A stretch of DNA of 64,000 nucleotides from NCBI RefSeq assembly GCF_005116475.1, contig NZ_SWBO01000001.1, forward strand, positions 372,001 through 436,000, given 5' to 3'. The notes under the pieces were generated by a model that was not told where the DNA came from, did not search any database, and saw only the letters and a program-made list of their open reading frames with translations. A program made the translations under genes and the position numbers. Source of the stretch: Pedobacter cryotolerans. GTDB lineage: Bacteria; Bacteroidota; Bacteroidia; Sphingobacteriales; Sphingobacteriaceae. Of this stretch, positions 18,014 to 27,608 are shown piece by piece (positions within the stretch are counted from its first letter, which is position 1; every line of letters starts with the position of its first letter).

Positions 18014-18688
18014 ATGGGTAGTATTGCAAATGCTTTTTCCTCATCAATTGGAAAAAAATTAATAATGGGGCTTACAGGCCTTTTTCTAATCTCTTTTTTA
18101 GTAGTACACTGTTTTTTAAACTGTTTTGTGTTTATACCAGATGGTGGCTTAATGTTTAACACTGGAGCACATTTTATGGCTACTAACTGGTTAATTAGAG
18201 CAATGGAGGTTGTTTTAATGGCAGGTTTGTTATTGCACATTGTACAAGGAGCTCGCTTAACTTTCCAAAATCAAGCAGCCAGACCAGTAAAATATGCATA
18301 CCACGATGGGCAATCTAACAGTAAATGGTATTCTCGTTCTATGGGTTTATTAGGTACTTTATTGTTAATCTTTTTAGTTGTTCACTTATCTCAATTTTGG
18401 ACAGTTTCTCGTTTCACAGGTATTCCATCTAATGATGCGAATGGCCATGAAGATCTTTATGCAGTAATGAAAGAGACATTCTCTAATGTTGGATGGGTAA
18501 TCTTGTACGTATTATCAATGATTTCATTGGCTTACCATTTATTACATGGTTTTGCATCTACTTTTCAAACCATGGGTTGGAACCATAAAAAGTATACGCC
18601 AATTATTAAAGCCATTGGTGTAGGTTTTTCTATCCTTATTCCATTGTTGTTTGCAGCCATGCCAGTTTGGATCTATTTAGGCCTTTAG
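18014..18688 (+). CDS. sdhC: Succinate dehydrogenase/fumarate reductase cytochrome b subunit
   Basis: A 224-residue membrane anchor with five hydrophobic helices, the type B (single large subunit, di-heme) form used by Bacteroidota and Wolinella rather than the separate SdhC/SdhD pair. Candidate heme-ligating histidines are His32, His75, His124 and His175 (with His178 nearby), one per relevant helix. It passes electrons from the iron-sulfur subunit to menaquinone in the inner membrane. It is first in the order C-A-B. The Bacteroidota promoter directly upstream supports the start. Confidence 0.95.
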   Translation: MGSIANAFSSSIGKKLIMGLTGLFLISFLVVHCFLNCFVFIPDGGLMFNTGAHFMATNWLIRAMEVVLMAGLLLHIVQGARLTFQNQAARPVKYAYHDGQSNSKWYSRSMGLLGTLLLIFLVVHLSQFWTVSRFTGIPSNDANGHEDLYAVMKETFSNVGWVILYVLSMISLAYHLLHGFASTFQTMGWNHKKYTPIIKAIGVGFSILIPLLFAAMPVWIYLGL

Positions 18689-18736
18689 AATAGAATGATA
18701 AAATGGTAGAATTACAGAATAGGAGAATTGCAAATT

Positions 18737-18766
18737 ATTCAATCATTCAAAATTCAATCATTCAAA
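18737..18766. repeat. Two perfect 15-base tandem repeats in the sdhC-sdhA spacer
   Basis: The unit ATTCAATCATTCAAA occurs at 18737-18751 and again at 18752-18766. It lies between two genes of one operon, in untranslated spacer. Confidence 0.8.
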
Positions 18767-18797
18767 ATTAAATATTGAACGAATAAAGCTATATATA

Positions 18798-20777
18798 ATG
18801 TCAGCATTAAATTCAAATATACCAGAGGGAGATTTAACCAATAAATGGACGAAATTTAAATCGTCTGTGCCTTTGGTAAACCCATCTAATAAAAGAAGTA
18901 TAGAAGTAATTGTAGTAGGTTCTGGTTTGGCGGGTGCATCTGCAGCGGCAACATTAGCAGAAATGGGCTACAAAGTAAAATGCTTCTGTTTTCAAGATTC
19001 GCCTCGTAGAGCTCACTCAATTGCTGCTCAAGGTGGTATCAATGCCGCAAAAAATTATCAAAATGATGGCGATAGTACCTATCGTTTATTTTATGATACC
19101 ATTAAAGGTGGCGATTACCGTGCTCGTGAAGCGAACGTTCACCGTTTAGCAGAGGTTAGTGCAAACATCATCGATCAATGTGTGGCGCAAGGTGTGCCTT
19201 TGGCTCGTGAATATGGTGGTTTGCTTGATAACCGCTCATTTGGTGGTACACAAGTTCAACGTACGTTTTATGCAGCTGGGCAAACTGGTCAGCAGTTGTT
19301 GTTAGGTGCATACTCTGCTTTAGAACGCCAAATTGGTATGGGTAAAGTAGAAATGTTTACCCGCCACGAAATGCTTGAAGTTGTAAAAATCGACGGCAAA
19401 GCTCGTGGTATTATTGCTCGTAACTTATTAACTGGCGAGTTAGAACGTCATTTCGGCCATGCTGTAGTATTAGGAACTGGTGGTTATGGAAACGTATTCT
19501 ACCTTTCAACTAATGCAATGGGAAGTAACGTAACTGCAGCGTGGAAAGCGAACAAGCAAGGTGCTTATTTTGCTAATCCTTGCTATACTCAAATTCACCC
19601 AACTTGTATTCCAGTTTCTGGAGATCATCAATCTAAATTAACCTTAATGTCTGAATCGTTACGTAACGATGGACGTATTTGGGTGCCTAAAATGAAAGAT
19701 GATAACCGTAAGCCTACAGATATTCCAGAGGATGAAAGAGATTATTATTTAGAACGTAGATATCCTGCTTTTGGTAACTTGGTACCACGTGATGTGGCCT
19801 CTCGTGCTGCAAAAGAAAGATGTGATGCAGGTTATGGTGTGGGAGCATCTAAATTAGCAGTTTACTTAGATTTTAAAGCCAATACTGAACGTTACGGAAG
19901 AATTGAAGCTTCTAAAGCTGGTATTGCTAATCCTGATAAGGAAACTTGTATGCGTTTAGGAACTGCCGTAGTAAAAGAAAAATACGGAAACCTTTTCGAT
20001 ATGTATGCGCAAATTACTGGTGAAAATCCGTACGAAACGCCAATGCGTATTTATCCAGCAGTACACTATACCATGGGTGGTTTGTGGGTAGATTATAATT
20101 TGATGACAACCGTTCCTGGCTTGTATTGTACTGGTGAGGCAAATTTCTCTGATCATGGTGCAAACCGTTTAGGTGCATCGGCATTAATGCAAGGTTTAGC
20201 AGATGGTTATTTTGTTCTTCCTTACACTATCGGAGCATATTTATCGAACGAAATTTCGGTTAAGGCTATCCCAACAGATCATCCAGCATTTGCTGAAGCA
20301 GAAGCAAGAGCAAAAGGTATTTTAGATACTTTGATTAACATTAAAGGAACTAAATCTGTAGATCATTTCCATAAGAGATTAGGTTTAATTATGTGGGATA
20401 AATGCGGAATGGCTCGAAGTGAAGAAGGTTTAAAATGGGCAGTAGCAGAAATTCAAAAATTGAAGAAAGAGTTTTGGAGTGATGTTCGTGTACCAGGCAC
20501 AGCTGATGAATATAACACTGAATTAGAAAAAGCAGGTAGAGTTGCAGATTTTATTGAGTTAGGCGAATTGATGTGTTTAGATGCATTAAACCGTAATGAA
20601 AGCTGCGGCGGTCACTTCCGTGAAGAGTACCAAACCGAAGAAGGCGAGGCTTTACGTGATGATGAAAACTATGCTTACGTTGCCGCTTGGGAGAATAAAG
20701 GCGATGGAACATTCGAGCTTCATAAAGAGGAATTGAAATTCGAAAATATTAAAATAGCACAAAGAAGTTATAAATAA
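18798..20777 (+). CDS. sdhA: Succinate dehydrogenase/fumarate reductase flavoprotein subunit
   Basis: A 659-residue FAD-containing catalytic subunit that oxidises succinate to fumarate (or the reverse). The dinucleotide-binding motif [17 protein letters not shown] is at about 36-53, and the [11 protein letters not shown] segment, with the histidine that carries FAD covalently in this family, follows near 70-82. The substrate-site HPTCIP motif and [20 protein letters not shown] near 440-460 are also present. Length and sequence match the long Bacteroidota/epsilonproteobacterial form. It follows sdhC by ~110 bases of repeat-containing spacer. Confidence 0.96.
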   Translation: MSALNSNIPEGDLTNKWTKFKSSVPLVNPSNKRSIEVIVVGSGLAGASAAATLAEMGYKVKCFCFQDSPRRAHSIAAQGGINAAKNYQNDGDSTYRLFYDTIKGGDYRAREANVHRLAEVSANIIDQCVAQGVPLAREYGGLLDNRSFGGTQVQRTFYAAGQTGQQLLLGAYSALERQIGMGKVEMFTRHEMLEVVKIDGKARGIIARNLLTGELERHFGHAVVLGTGGYGNVFYLSTNAMGSNVTAAWKANKQGAYFANPCYTQIHPTCIPVSGDHQSKLTLMSESLRNDGRIWVPKMKDDNRKPTDIPEDERDYYLERRYPAFGNLVPRDVASRAAKERCDAGYGVGASKLAVYLDFKANTERYGRIEASKAGIANPDKETCMRLGTAVVKEKYGNLFDMYAQITGENPYETPMRIYPAVHYTMGGLWVDYNLMTTVPGLYCTGEANFSDHGANRLGASALMQGLADGYFVLPYTIGAYLSNEISVKAIPTDHPAFAEAEARAKGILDTLINIKGTKSVDHFHKRLGLIMWDKCGMARSEEGLKWAVAEIQKLKKEFWSDVRVPGTADEYNTELEKAGRVADFIELGELMCLDALNRNESCGGHFREEYQTEEGEALRDDENYAYVAAWENKGDGTFELHKEELKFENIKIAQRSYK

Positions 20778-20779
20778 GA

Positions 20780-20863
20780 TGTGAGATTGGAGATGTGAGA
20801 TATGAGATTGGGTGTTCCTGATCTATGGTCTCAAATCTCAAATCTAATGTCTCAAATCTCTAT
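20780..20863. repeat. Inverted GAGAT/ATCTC repeat cluster in the sdhA-sdhB spacer
   Basis: Several TGAGAT-type units on the left face TCTCAAATCTCAAATCT units on the right, so the transcript could fold into a hairpin. The reading frame of sdhB stays open through part of it, which makes an artefactually early start possible. A similar cluster lies at 47175-47256 between clpS and fabH. Confidence 0.75.
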
Positions 20864-20867
20864 AGAA

Positions 20868-21638
20868 ATGAGTATAGGAAATATGAACTTAACGCTAAAA
20901 GTTTGGCGTCAGAAAAACACAAAAGACACAGGTAAAATGGTTGACTATAAAGTAGCCAATATTTCTCCTGATATGTCTTTTTTAGAAATGTTTGATGTTT
21001 TAAACGAAGATTTAATTACTAAGGGAGACGATCCGATTGTATTTGATCATGATTGTCGCGAAGGAATTTGCGGAATGTGTTCAATGTTTATCAACGGACG
21101 CCCACATGGACCAAAAGATGCAGTAACTACTTGTCAGTTGCACATGCGTTCTTTTAAAGATGGTGATACCATTGTTGTAGAACCATGGAGAGCAAAGGCT
21201 TTTCCGGTAATTAAAGATTTAACTGTAGATAGATCGGCTTTTGACAGGGTTATTGCAGCAGGAGGATTTATTTCGGTAAATACAGGTAATGCACAAGATG
21301 CAAACGCTTTGCCAATACCTAAAGCACAAGCCGATTCAGCATTCGAGGCAGCAGCTTGTATTGGCTGTGGTGCTTGTGTGGCAACTTGTAAAAATGCATC
21401 AGCTATGCTGTTTGTTTCTGCTAAAATTTCGCAATTGGCATTGTTACCACAAGGGCAACCAGAAAGATATAAGCGTGTGCAAAATATGGTAGCGCAAATG
21501 GATGCCGAAGGTTTTGGTAACTGTACAAATACTGGTGCTTGCGAAGCTGAGTGTCCAAAAGGAATTTCTTTAGAGAATATTGCTCGTATGAATAGAGACT
21601 ATTATTCGGCTAAATTTGTAAGCGAAGAAGAAGGATAA
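20868..21638 (+). CDS. sdhB: Succinate dehydrogenase/fumarate reductase iron-sulfur subunit
   Basis: A ~256-residue subunit carrying three clusters. The 2Fe-2S ligands lie in [12 protein letters not shown] plus a later TTC, and the 4Fe-4S and 3Fe-4S ligands lie in [11 protein letters not shown] and [15 protein letters not shown]. It conducts electrons from FAD to the heme subunit. The frame is open back to an ATG at 20802, but that part translates the spacer repeat. The ATG at 20868 ([15 protein letters not shown]) is chosen; 20883 is the alternative. Confidence 0.94.
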   Translation: MSIGNMNLTLKVWRQKNTKDTGKMVDYKVANISPDMSFLEMFDVLNEDLITKGDDPIVFDHDCREGICGMCSMFINGRPHGPKDAVTTCQLHMRSFKDGDTIVVEPWRAKAFPVIKDLTVDRSAFDRVIAAGGFISVNTGNAQDANALPIPKAQADSAFEAAACIGCGACVATCKNASAMLFVSAKISQLALLPQGQPERYKRVQNMVAQMDAEGFGNCTNTGACEAECPKGISLENIARMNRDYYSAKFVSEEEG

Positions 21639-21763
21639 TTCAGTTATCAGTTGGCAGTTTTGAGTTAATAACCAAACTTACAAACGTTTAACTAAAAATT
21701 AATTTGTTTTAATACGATTAATTTACTAGATTTAAATATCGAGACAAAGGAGACTACAAAACT

Positions 21764-21794
21764 AAAACCCCGGCCATTTGGCTGGGGTTTTTCT
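21764..21794. terminator. Terminator between sdhB and the convergent TonB gene
   Basis: The stem AAACCCCGGCCA/TGGCTGGGGTTT with a short loop is followed by TTTT on the plus strand and preceded by A residues, so it can serve both convergent units. Confidence 0.8.
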
Positions 21795-21817
21795 GTTGTT
21801 TGGGAGTATTAACCGGT

Positions 21818-22627
21818 TTAGTTTTTTGGGTTAGATTTAGTTAAAGAAAAGTGAACAGGACTATTGTATTTAACCCTTACAGGCTTTTCATTGTAACTTC
21901 CTGGCTTCCATTTCGGACTGGAAAGTAAAACCCTTACTGCTTCTTCATCCGTGCCGTAACCTAGCTTTTTATCTACTTTAACATCGCTAACAGTGCCATC
22001 TTTTTCTACAATAAATGAGAGAAATACATTTCCTTCAATTTTATTTTCTTTAGCCAATGCAGGATATTTTATGTTAGACATCATATAGTTATACAATTCA
22101 CGAATTCCACCAGGATAAACGGGAGGATGATCTAGTGAAACAAAATTGTAAACAGCATTTTCACCTTTGTTATCAACGCCTGGTATTTCAGCAAACGTTG
22201 GTGTTTTAGGGTTTGGTTTTCTACCAGGTATAGCGAACCTAATTGGCAAGTTATATTTAACTCTTACAGTTTTTCCATGTTGTATACCTGGGTTCCATCT
22301 TTTACTTAATTTTAGTACGCGAACTGCTTCTTCATCAGTTCCACCACCCAATTTCTTTTCAACCTTAACATCATTTATCGCACCATCCTTTTCTATAGTA
22401 AAAGATACAAATACATTACCTTGTATATTTTCGTCTTTTGCTAGTTTTGGATATTTGATATGCTCTCCTAAAAACTTGTAAAAGTTTGCCATGCCACCTG
22501 GATAGCTTGGTGGTGTTTCCATAGCAACAAAGTTGTAAACGGTTTGATCATCTTGAGCTAGGGTATTTTTTGCGCAAAAGCCTAGCAGTAACATCGCAAA
22601 TAGCGATGAATAAATTAATTTTTTCAT
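21818..22627 (-). CDS. Secreted protein with two TonB C-terminal domains
   Basis: A 269-residue protein with a signal peptide (about 1-24, ending TLAQ) and two copies of the TonB C-terminal fold at about 32-132 and 160-262. Each carries the PPSYPGG or PPVYPGG entry motif, a KYPxLAK segment, a V(F/S)xSFxxEKDG strand and a GTDEEAVRVL helix. TonB C-terminal domains normally contact the TonB box of outer-membrane receptors. There is no long transmembrane anchor or proline-rich spanning region, so this is not a standard TonB. It ends the BlaI-M56 cluster and closely resembles the second TonB domain of the M56 protein. Confidence 0.87.
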   Translation of the reverse strand: MKKLIYSSLFAMLLLGFCAKNTLAQDDQTVYNFVAMETPPSYPGGMANFYKFLGEHIKYPKLAKDENIQGNVFVSFTIEKDGAINDVKVEKKLGGGTDEEAVRVLKLSKRWNPGIQHGKTVRVKYNLPIRFAIPGRKPNPKTPTFAEIPGVDNKGENAVYNFVSLDHPPVYPGGIRELYNYMMSNIKYPALAKENKIEGNVFLSFIVEKDGTVSDVKVDKKLGYGTDEEAVRVLLSSPKWKPGSYNEKPVRVKYNSPVHFSLTKSNPKN

Positions 22628-22693
22628 GAAATTATTTTTTTTGATTTTAGATTTTTATCAGGTTAAATGTTAGTATTTAACTCGTTTAACTTG

Positions 22694-23125
22694 TTATTTT
22701 TTGCCTGCATAACCTACAATTGTTAACGCTAAAGGTGCATAATTTGTTGGCGTTTCTATGTTCAAGTTTTTAGCTTCTGTATTTGCACCCTCTAACTTAA
22801 ATGTTACTTTTAATGCATATTTGCCATTTTTAAGTGATTTGTAATCGTTAAATGCCAATATTTGATTAATCACTTCTACATCGCAAGTGCCACCTAATTC
22901 ATTTTCAATTTTTAATCCTTCTAATTTTCCATCGTTAACAGAAAATAAAATTTGGGTATTTCCTTGCAGTTTTTTAGCCGAAGCGGTAGAAGGATATTTA
23001 ATGTTTCTACCCATGTGCATGTAAAATTTCTCTAAATCATTATTTAATGATGTTGTTGCTACACTGGTAACAAATGATGATAACAAAATAACTGCAAATA
23101 TTGCGGGGAAGATTAACTTTTTCAT
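22694..23125 (-). CDS. Small secreted protein with a divergent TonB C-terminal-like domain
   Basis: A 143-residue protein with an N-terminal hydrophobic signal (about 1-24). Residues 30-115 resemble the first TonB-like domain of the neighbouring M56 protein, sharing a FYxHxGxNIKYPxxA entry, a GxxQGNTxxxFxV strand and a CDxEVINxI helix. It is a degenerate TonB domain, probably derived by duplication. It sits between the plug-like and double-TonB genes, all on one strand with short gaps. The function is unknown. Confidence 0.8.
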   Translation of the reverse strand: MKKLIFPAIFAVILLSSFVTSVATTSLNNDLEKFYMHMGRNIKYPSTASAKKLQGNTQILFSVNDGKLEGLKIENELGGTCDVEVINQILAFNDYKSLKNGKYALKVTFKLEGANTEAKNLNIETPTNYAPLALTIVGYAGKK

Positions 23126-23135
23126 GATTTTAAAT

Positions 23136-23669
23136 TTAAGGTTTAATTTTGGTGGTGATGATCACTACTCCATTATTGCCACGTATGCCATATAGCGATG
23201 TTGCCTTTGCGCCACTCAATACATTAACATTAGAGATAGTATCTTGTTTAATCAGTCTAACAGCTTTTTCTTCTACAATATCTCCGTCGAGGATGTAGAG
23301 TGGTGTTTTTAATGATGTGTTGAGGCCTTTAAAATGTAAAGAAATATTGTCTTTAGTACTTAGTGGCGTTAGCTTGCCCGATTTTGTTTTGATAGAGATT
23401 ACACCATCACTGCCATCTGAACCATAATTTTGGATTGCTTTATCGCCTTTAAAAATATTAATCGATTCAATATTTGCTGGATCAAGACCATTAAATGCAG
23501 CAGAACCTCTGATATATTGTTTGTTGCCATCAATAATAACTAAGGGTTCGGTACCTTTATCTGTTCCGTTTAATCTTAAAATAGTAGTTTTAGAACTGTC
23601 TGTTTGAGCAAAAGTAGATAGACTAATAATTGTGAAAACAATAACTGTAATACATCTGTAGATTTTCAT
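23136..23669 (-). CDS. Secreted protein with two plug-like repeats and no barrel
   Basis: A 177-residue protein with a signal peptide (about 1-21, ending TFAQ) followed by two copies of a SusC-type plug end. Copy one has PLVIIDGNKQY...IESINIFKGDKAIQNYGSDGSDGVISIKT in pieces; copy two has PLYILDGD...ISNVNVLSGAKATSLYG. No beta-barrel follows. The gene is 10 bases from each neighbour (M56 upstream, TonB-like downstream), so all are co-transcribed. Its C-terminal repeat matches the plug-like tail of the M56 protein. It probably interacts with TonB-like partners; this is inference. Confidence 0.82.
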   Translation of the reverse strand: MKIYRCITVIVFTIISLSTFAQTDSSKTTILRLNGTDKGTEPLVIIDGNKQYIRGSAAFNGLDPANIESINIFKGDKAIQNYGSDGSDGVISIKTKSGKLTPLSTKDNISLHFKGLNTSLKTPLYILDGDIVEEKAVRLIKQDTISNVNVLSGAKATSLYGIRGNNGVVIITTKIKP

Positions 23670-23679
23670 AGGATTAGAT

Positions 23680-25668
23680 TTAGTTTCTATTTAATAAAGT
23701 GAGGGATGGTTGTAATGATTTTTTGGTTGTAATGATAATCGCACCTTTATCAGCTTTTTTGCCATATAATGAAGTCGCATTGGTAGATTTTAGCACATTA
23801 ATCGATTCTATGGTCTTAGAATCTAAATCTTTCATGATGCTGTATTCTTTAACTTCACCATCTAATATGACTAATGGATTGTCTTTGGGGTCGTTAAGAC
23901 TTTTTAATTTAATGTTTGAAACTACATTTGCCTTGCTTTCTCTTCTTTCGGCTTCTAAAGAGAATTTAATTGGTATATTATATTTAACTCTTACTGGTTT
24001 ACCATTTTGCATACCTGGATTCCAGCGTTTACTTAACTTAAGCACTCGCAAAGCTTCTTCATCTGTTCCGTATCCTAATTTTCTGTCAATTTTAATATCG
24101 GTTAAAGAACCATCCTTTTCTACCACAAAAGATACGAATACATTACCTTGTATCTCATTATCGGCAGCCATGGTTGGATATTTGATGTTTTTGCCTAAAT
24201 ACTCGTAAAATTTATACATGCCGCCTGGATAATTTGGCGGTATAGACATTGAAACGAAATTATAAATGGTTTGATCAGACAATTCTTCTTTTTTAGGTAA
24301 GAAGCCTGTAATAATTATATTATTTAAATCAGTATAATCTTCATTAGTTCTTACTTGCTGATTTTTCATTTCTATTTCTGAACCAACTAATTTAAAAGTA
24401 ACCTTAATGCTATAATTTCCATCTAAGCCAAAATAGTCATCATAGTTTGATATAGAATTAATTACCTCTTCATCACAGCCTTCACCTAATTCGTTTTGCG
24501 GATACACGTTCATCATTTTACCAGATTTTACGGTAAAATTAACTATGGTGTTACCCTGTAGGCCAACTTTTGCAGCACTTGCTGGATATTTGATGTTATG
24601 ACCCAAATGCTTGTAGAAATTATTCCATTGTGCTGATTTTTCAGTATCTTCTGCTTCTGCAACCGCATCTCCGGTAATTGGATTTTCATTAACCGTTTTA
24701 GTAATTACCTGAACACTTTGTAATGGATCTGGCGGTGTTGGGCCTAAATTTACAACGCTAAGTGGCAATGCAATGGCTTCATTTACAAACTCATTTACAT
24801 TATTTAATGGGATGCTTTCTGCAACTTCTAAAATTTGTTGGTTTTTACGAATAGTAGCAGATGATAAAATTAAAGTTAGCGCAAACAAGGGTACAAATAA
24901 TCCGTATTTTAAAATAGCGACTTTGTTAGAGCGTTGTTTATGCAACATGTAAATCCGCTTTTTAATCATTGATTTTGTTAAAAAACCATTGGTTAAATTA
25001 TTGGGCTTAACACCAAAAGCATGGCTTAATAGCAAAAGAGAATATTGTTCTTTGTCACCCTGAAAATTAGCTGCTGCCTCATCAGCTAAATATTCGTGTA
25101 TGTTTTTTACTGCTTTTTTGTAAAAGTAAATTATTGGATTAAACCAAGTGATGATTGCCAAAATTTCGAAGAAGATGACATCTAAAGTGTGTAATTGTTT
25201 AATGTGAATATCTTCATGTAAATCAACCGTTGCTCTTTCTGGCAAATGATGTGCAACTGTTTTTTTGTTTAAAAAAGAGAAAGCATCATTGTCATCAGCT
25301 TTGCTAAATAATTGGTTTACCCTAAATAATTGCAATAAAAAATGTAATAAAAATAAAAACGCACCAACTAAATAAATAATTACAATTAGTCGCCCCCAAT
25401 CATATTGCTCTTGGGTTTGTGGCATAATTGCATAATTACTTACAACGTTGTTTAACTCACTTACGCTGATGTATAATTCATCGCTAACTACTTTTTTACT
25501 AAATAACTCGAAACGCAAAAAAGGTATTGCCAAAGAGAAAAATCCAGAGGCAACTAGATAAATCCTATTTAAAACAAAATAAGTTTCCTTATCTAAAAGT
25601 AGCTTGTAAAAGCAATAAAATATAACCAAGTAAATATTTACTTGTAAGAGGTAGTGCGCCCAACTCAT
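23680..25668 (-). CDS. BlaR1-like M56 metallopeptidase fused to TonB and plug domains
   Basis: A 662-residue inner-membrane protein. Transmembrane helices lie at about 7-25, 33-52, 92-117, 162-183 and 252-271. The zinc motif HEDIH is at 151-155 and the third-ligand region HEYLADE at 191-197, as in M56/BlaR1 peptidases. In place of a penicillin-binding sensor, the exported part has a divergent TonB C-terminal domain (about 345-430), a canonical one (about 460-570) and a plug-like end (about 588-645, ILDGEV...LYGKKADKGAIIITTKK). The gene overlaps BlaI by four bases (ATGA). By analogy with BlaR1 it should sense an envelope signal and trigger BlaI cleavage; the signal is unknown. Confidence 0.9.
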   Translation of the reverse strand: MSWAHYLLQVNIYLVIFYCFYKLLLDKETYFVLNRIYLVASGFFSLAIPFLRFELFSKKVVSDELYISVSELNNVVSNYAIMPQTQEQYDWGRLIVIIYLVGAFLFLLHFLLQLFRVNQLFSKADDNDAFSFLNKKTVAHHLPERATVDLHEDIHIKQLHTLDVIFFEILAIITWFNPIIYFYKKAVKNIHEYLADEAAANFQGDKEQYSLLLLSHAFGVKPNNLTNGFLTKSMIKKRIYMLHKQRSNKVAILKYGLFVPLFALTLILSSATIRKNQQILEVAESIPLNNVNEFVNEAIALPLSVVNLGPTPPDPLQSVQVITKTVNENPITGDAVAEAEDTEKSAQWNNFYKHLGHNIKYPASAAKVGLQGNTIVNFTVKSGKMMNVYPQNELGEGCDEEVINSISNYDDYFGLDGNYSIKVTFKLVGSEIEMKNQQVRTNEDYTDLNNIIITGFLPKKEELSDQTIYNFVSMSIPPNYPGGMYKFYEYLGKNIKYPTMAADNEIQGNVFVSFVVEKDGSLTDIKIDRKLGYGTDEEALRVLKLSKRWNPGMQNGKPVRVKYNIPIKFSLEAERRESKANVVSNIKLKSLNDPKDNPLVILDGEVKEYSIMKDLDSKTIESINVLKSTNATSLYGKKADKGAIIITTKKSLQPSLTLLNRN

Positions 25669-26042
25669 TTCGGTTTATTTTTAAATTTGTTGATCATTTT
25701 TAAAATTTCATCTACATCGCTTACATCCAATTTTTCTTCCTTAACAAAGAATGAGAACATGCTTTCTACAGAATTTTCGAAATAGTTGCCCAATAATTTT
25801 TCGGTTGCATGGCGCTTGTATTCTTCTTTACTAATTAGCGGATAGTATTTGTGTGCTTTGCCAAATGCTTTATGGCCAATAAATCCCTTTACCTCTAAAA
25901 TTCTGATGATGGTTGACACGGTATTATACGCTGGTTTAGGTTCAGGTAAATAATCCATTACTTCTTTTACAAAAGAATTTTCTAGCTGCCACACAATTTG
26001 CATGATTTGTTCTTCTGCCTTTGTTAAATCTTTAATATCCAT
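25665..26042 (-). CDS. BlaI/MecI/CopY-family repressor
   Basis: A 125-residue winged-helix repressor. Residues 1-70 form the DNA-binding domain (LTKAEEQIMQIVWQLENSFVK, then YNTVSTIIRILEVKGFI), and the C-terminal part is the dimerisation and cleavage region. In characterised systems a BlaR1-type protease causes BlaI cleavage and derepression. Here the M56 protease is encoded immediately downstream with an ATGA overlap. It probably represses its own five-gene operon; palindromes suited to be operators lie just upstream. Confidence 0.93.
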   Translation of the reverse strand: MDIKDLTKAEEQIMQIVWQLENSFVKEVMDYLPEPKPAYNTVSTIIRILEVKGFIGHKAFGKAHKYYPLISKEEYKRHATEKLLGNYFENSVESMFSFFVKEEKLDVSDVDEILKMINKFKNKPK

Positions 26043-26055
26043 GGTTATTGTTGTT

Positions 26056-26147
26056 TTTGTACAAATAGAGCATTTTAAAAAATATAGGTATTGCTCCTCA
26101 CCTTCAATGATATATCTACCATAAACTTAAAACTAATATTTTAGTTT
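26056..26147. promoter_or_regulatory. Candidate BlaI operators between blaI-like and beta-CASP genes
   Basis: TTTGTACAAA (26056-26065) is a perfect palindrome 14 bases upstream of the repressor ATG. AAACTAA-tatt-TTAGTTT (26130-26147) is a perfect 7-base-arm inverted repeat. Both lie in the divergent promoter region. Assignment to BlaI is inference. Confidence 0.45.
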
Positions 26148-26201
26148 ACAAAATATTTTCGTATTTATTTTCTATCATTATAAAAAATAATTAAAATACT
26201 T

Positions 26202-27602
26202 ATGAAAATTGCCTTTCACGGCGCTGCAAGAAACGTAACTGGCAGCAAACATTTACTTACTTTAAATAATGGTATCAAAATATTATTAGACTGCGGTATG
26301 TTTCAAGGAATGGGGCAGGAAACCGATGATTTGAATGAAGAATTTGGTTTTGATGCTGCAGAAGTAGATATTTTGGTGCTTTCTCATGCACATATTGATC
26401 ATAGTGGCTTAATAACCCTTTTAATTGCCAAAGGTTTTAAGGGTGTAATTTTTGGTACTCTAGCTACAAAAGAACTTTGTAGAATTTTATTGTTGGATTC
26501 TGCAAAAATACAAGCAGGAGATTTGAAATACGAAAACAAAAAAAGACAACAACGCAATCAGCCTTTGCTAAAAGCTTTATACGATGAAGATGATGTTGAG
26601 CAGGCAATGGAGTATTTTGTTGCTGTTGATTACCATAACCCGACACGTTTAACTGATGATGTAACTGTAGAATTTATTGATGCTGGACATATTATTGGTA
26701 GCGCATCGGTGCATTTAACCATAAAAGAGGATGGAAAAACTACGCATTTAAGTTTTAGTGGAGATGTTGGTCAGTATGGAGATTTATTACTTAGAGCGCC
26801 ACAAGATTTTCCTCAGGCAGATTATATTTTGTTAGAATCTACCTATGGCGATAAATTACATAGAGATGCCCAACCCACAACGGAAGCCTTTCTACAAATT
26901 ATTTTAAAGACTTGTGTAGAAAAAAAGGGCAAAGTAATTATACCTGCATTTAGCGTTGGCAGAACGCAAGAGTTATTATACATTTTAAACAACTTAGATT
27001 TAGAAGGCAAACTTCCAGCTATTAAAGTTTATGTAGATAGTCCATTATCGGCCAAAGCCACAAAAATTATTGAAGAACATGCCGAAGGTTACAATGATGA
27101 AGTGTTAGATATTATGAAAATTGATGATAATCCGTTTCATTTTGAAGGATTACATTATGTTGCCGATGGGGAAGAGTCTAAAGCGTTAAATAGTAAACCA
27201 GAACCTTGTATTATCATCTCAGCATCTGGCATGGCCGAAGCAGGTAGAGTGAAACATCACATCAAAAACAATATTGGTGATAGTAAAAACACAATTTTAA
27301 TGGTTGGCTATTGTGAACCACGCTCATTAGGCGGACAGTTGAAAAACGGAGCTCAGGTTGTTAATATTTATGGAGACCAACATCAGGTTGTAGCAGAGGT
27401 GCAAAGCATACAATCGATGAGTGCACATGGCGATTATGAAGATTTATTAAAGTTCATGTCGTGCCAAGATCCTGCCAAGGTAAAAAAGGTGTTTTTGGTG
27501 CATGGCGAATATGATGTACAGCAAGTTTTTGCAGCAAAGCTGAAAGAAAATGGATTTAAACAGGTAGAAATTCCAGAAAGACATCAGGAATTTGAATTGT
27601 AA
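26202..27602 (+). CDS. Beta-CASP metallo-beta-lactamase-fold RNA nuclease
   Basis: A 466-residue protein of the CPSF73/YSH1-like group. The metal-binding HAHIDHSG motif is near residue 65, further ligands in DAGHIIGSASVH near 165 and in SFSGDVG near 185. The beta-CASP motifs follow: SFxxGRTQELLY-type near 250, SASGMAEAGRVKHH near 345 and a late HGE near 440. The C-terminal KH-like Zn-ligand region VHGEYDVQQ is present. The family hydrolyses RNA phosphodiester bonds; the target in Bacteroidota is not established. It diverges from the BlaI cluster and converges on the NarL regulator. Confidence 0.92.
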   Translation: MKIAFHGAARNVTGSKHLLTLNNGIKILLDCGMFQGMGQETDDLNEEFGFDAAEVDILVLSHAHIDHSGLITLLIAKGFKGVIFGTLATKELCRILLLDSAKIQAGDLKYENKKRQQRNQPLLKALYDEDDVEQAMEYFVAVDYHNPTRLTDDVTVEFIDAGHIIGSASVHLTIKEDGKTTHLSFSGDVGQYGDLLLRAPQDFPQADYILLESTYGDKLHRDAQPTTEAFLQIILKTCVEKKGKVIIPAFSVGRTQELLYILNNLDLEGKLPAIKVYVDSPLSAKATKIIEEHAEGYNDEVLDIMKIDDNPFHFEGLHYVADGEESKALNSKPEPCIIISASGMAEAGRVKHHIKNNIGDSKNTILMVGYCEPRSLGGQLKNGAQVVNIYGDQHQVVAEVQSIQSMSAHGDYEDLLKFMSCQDPAKVKKVFLVHGEYDVQQVFAAKLKENGFKQVEIPERHQEFEL

Positions 27603-27608
27603 TGCCTA

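Noticed and set aside
18737..18766. CRISPR-like repeat
   Set aside because: Only two adjacent copies of a 15-base unit with no spacer between them.
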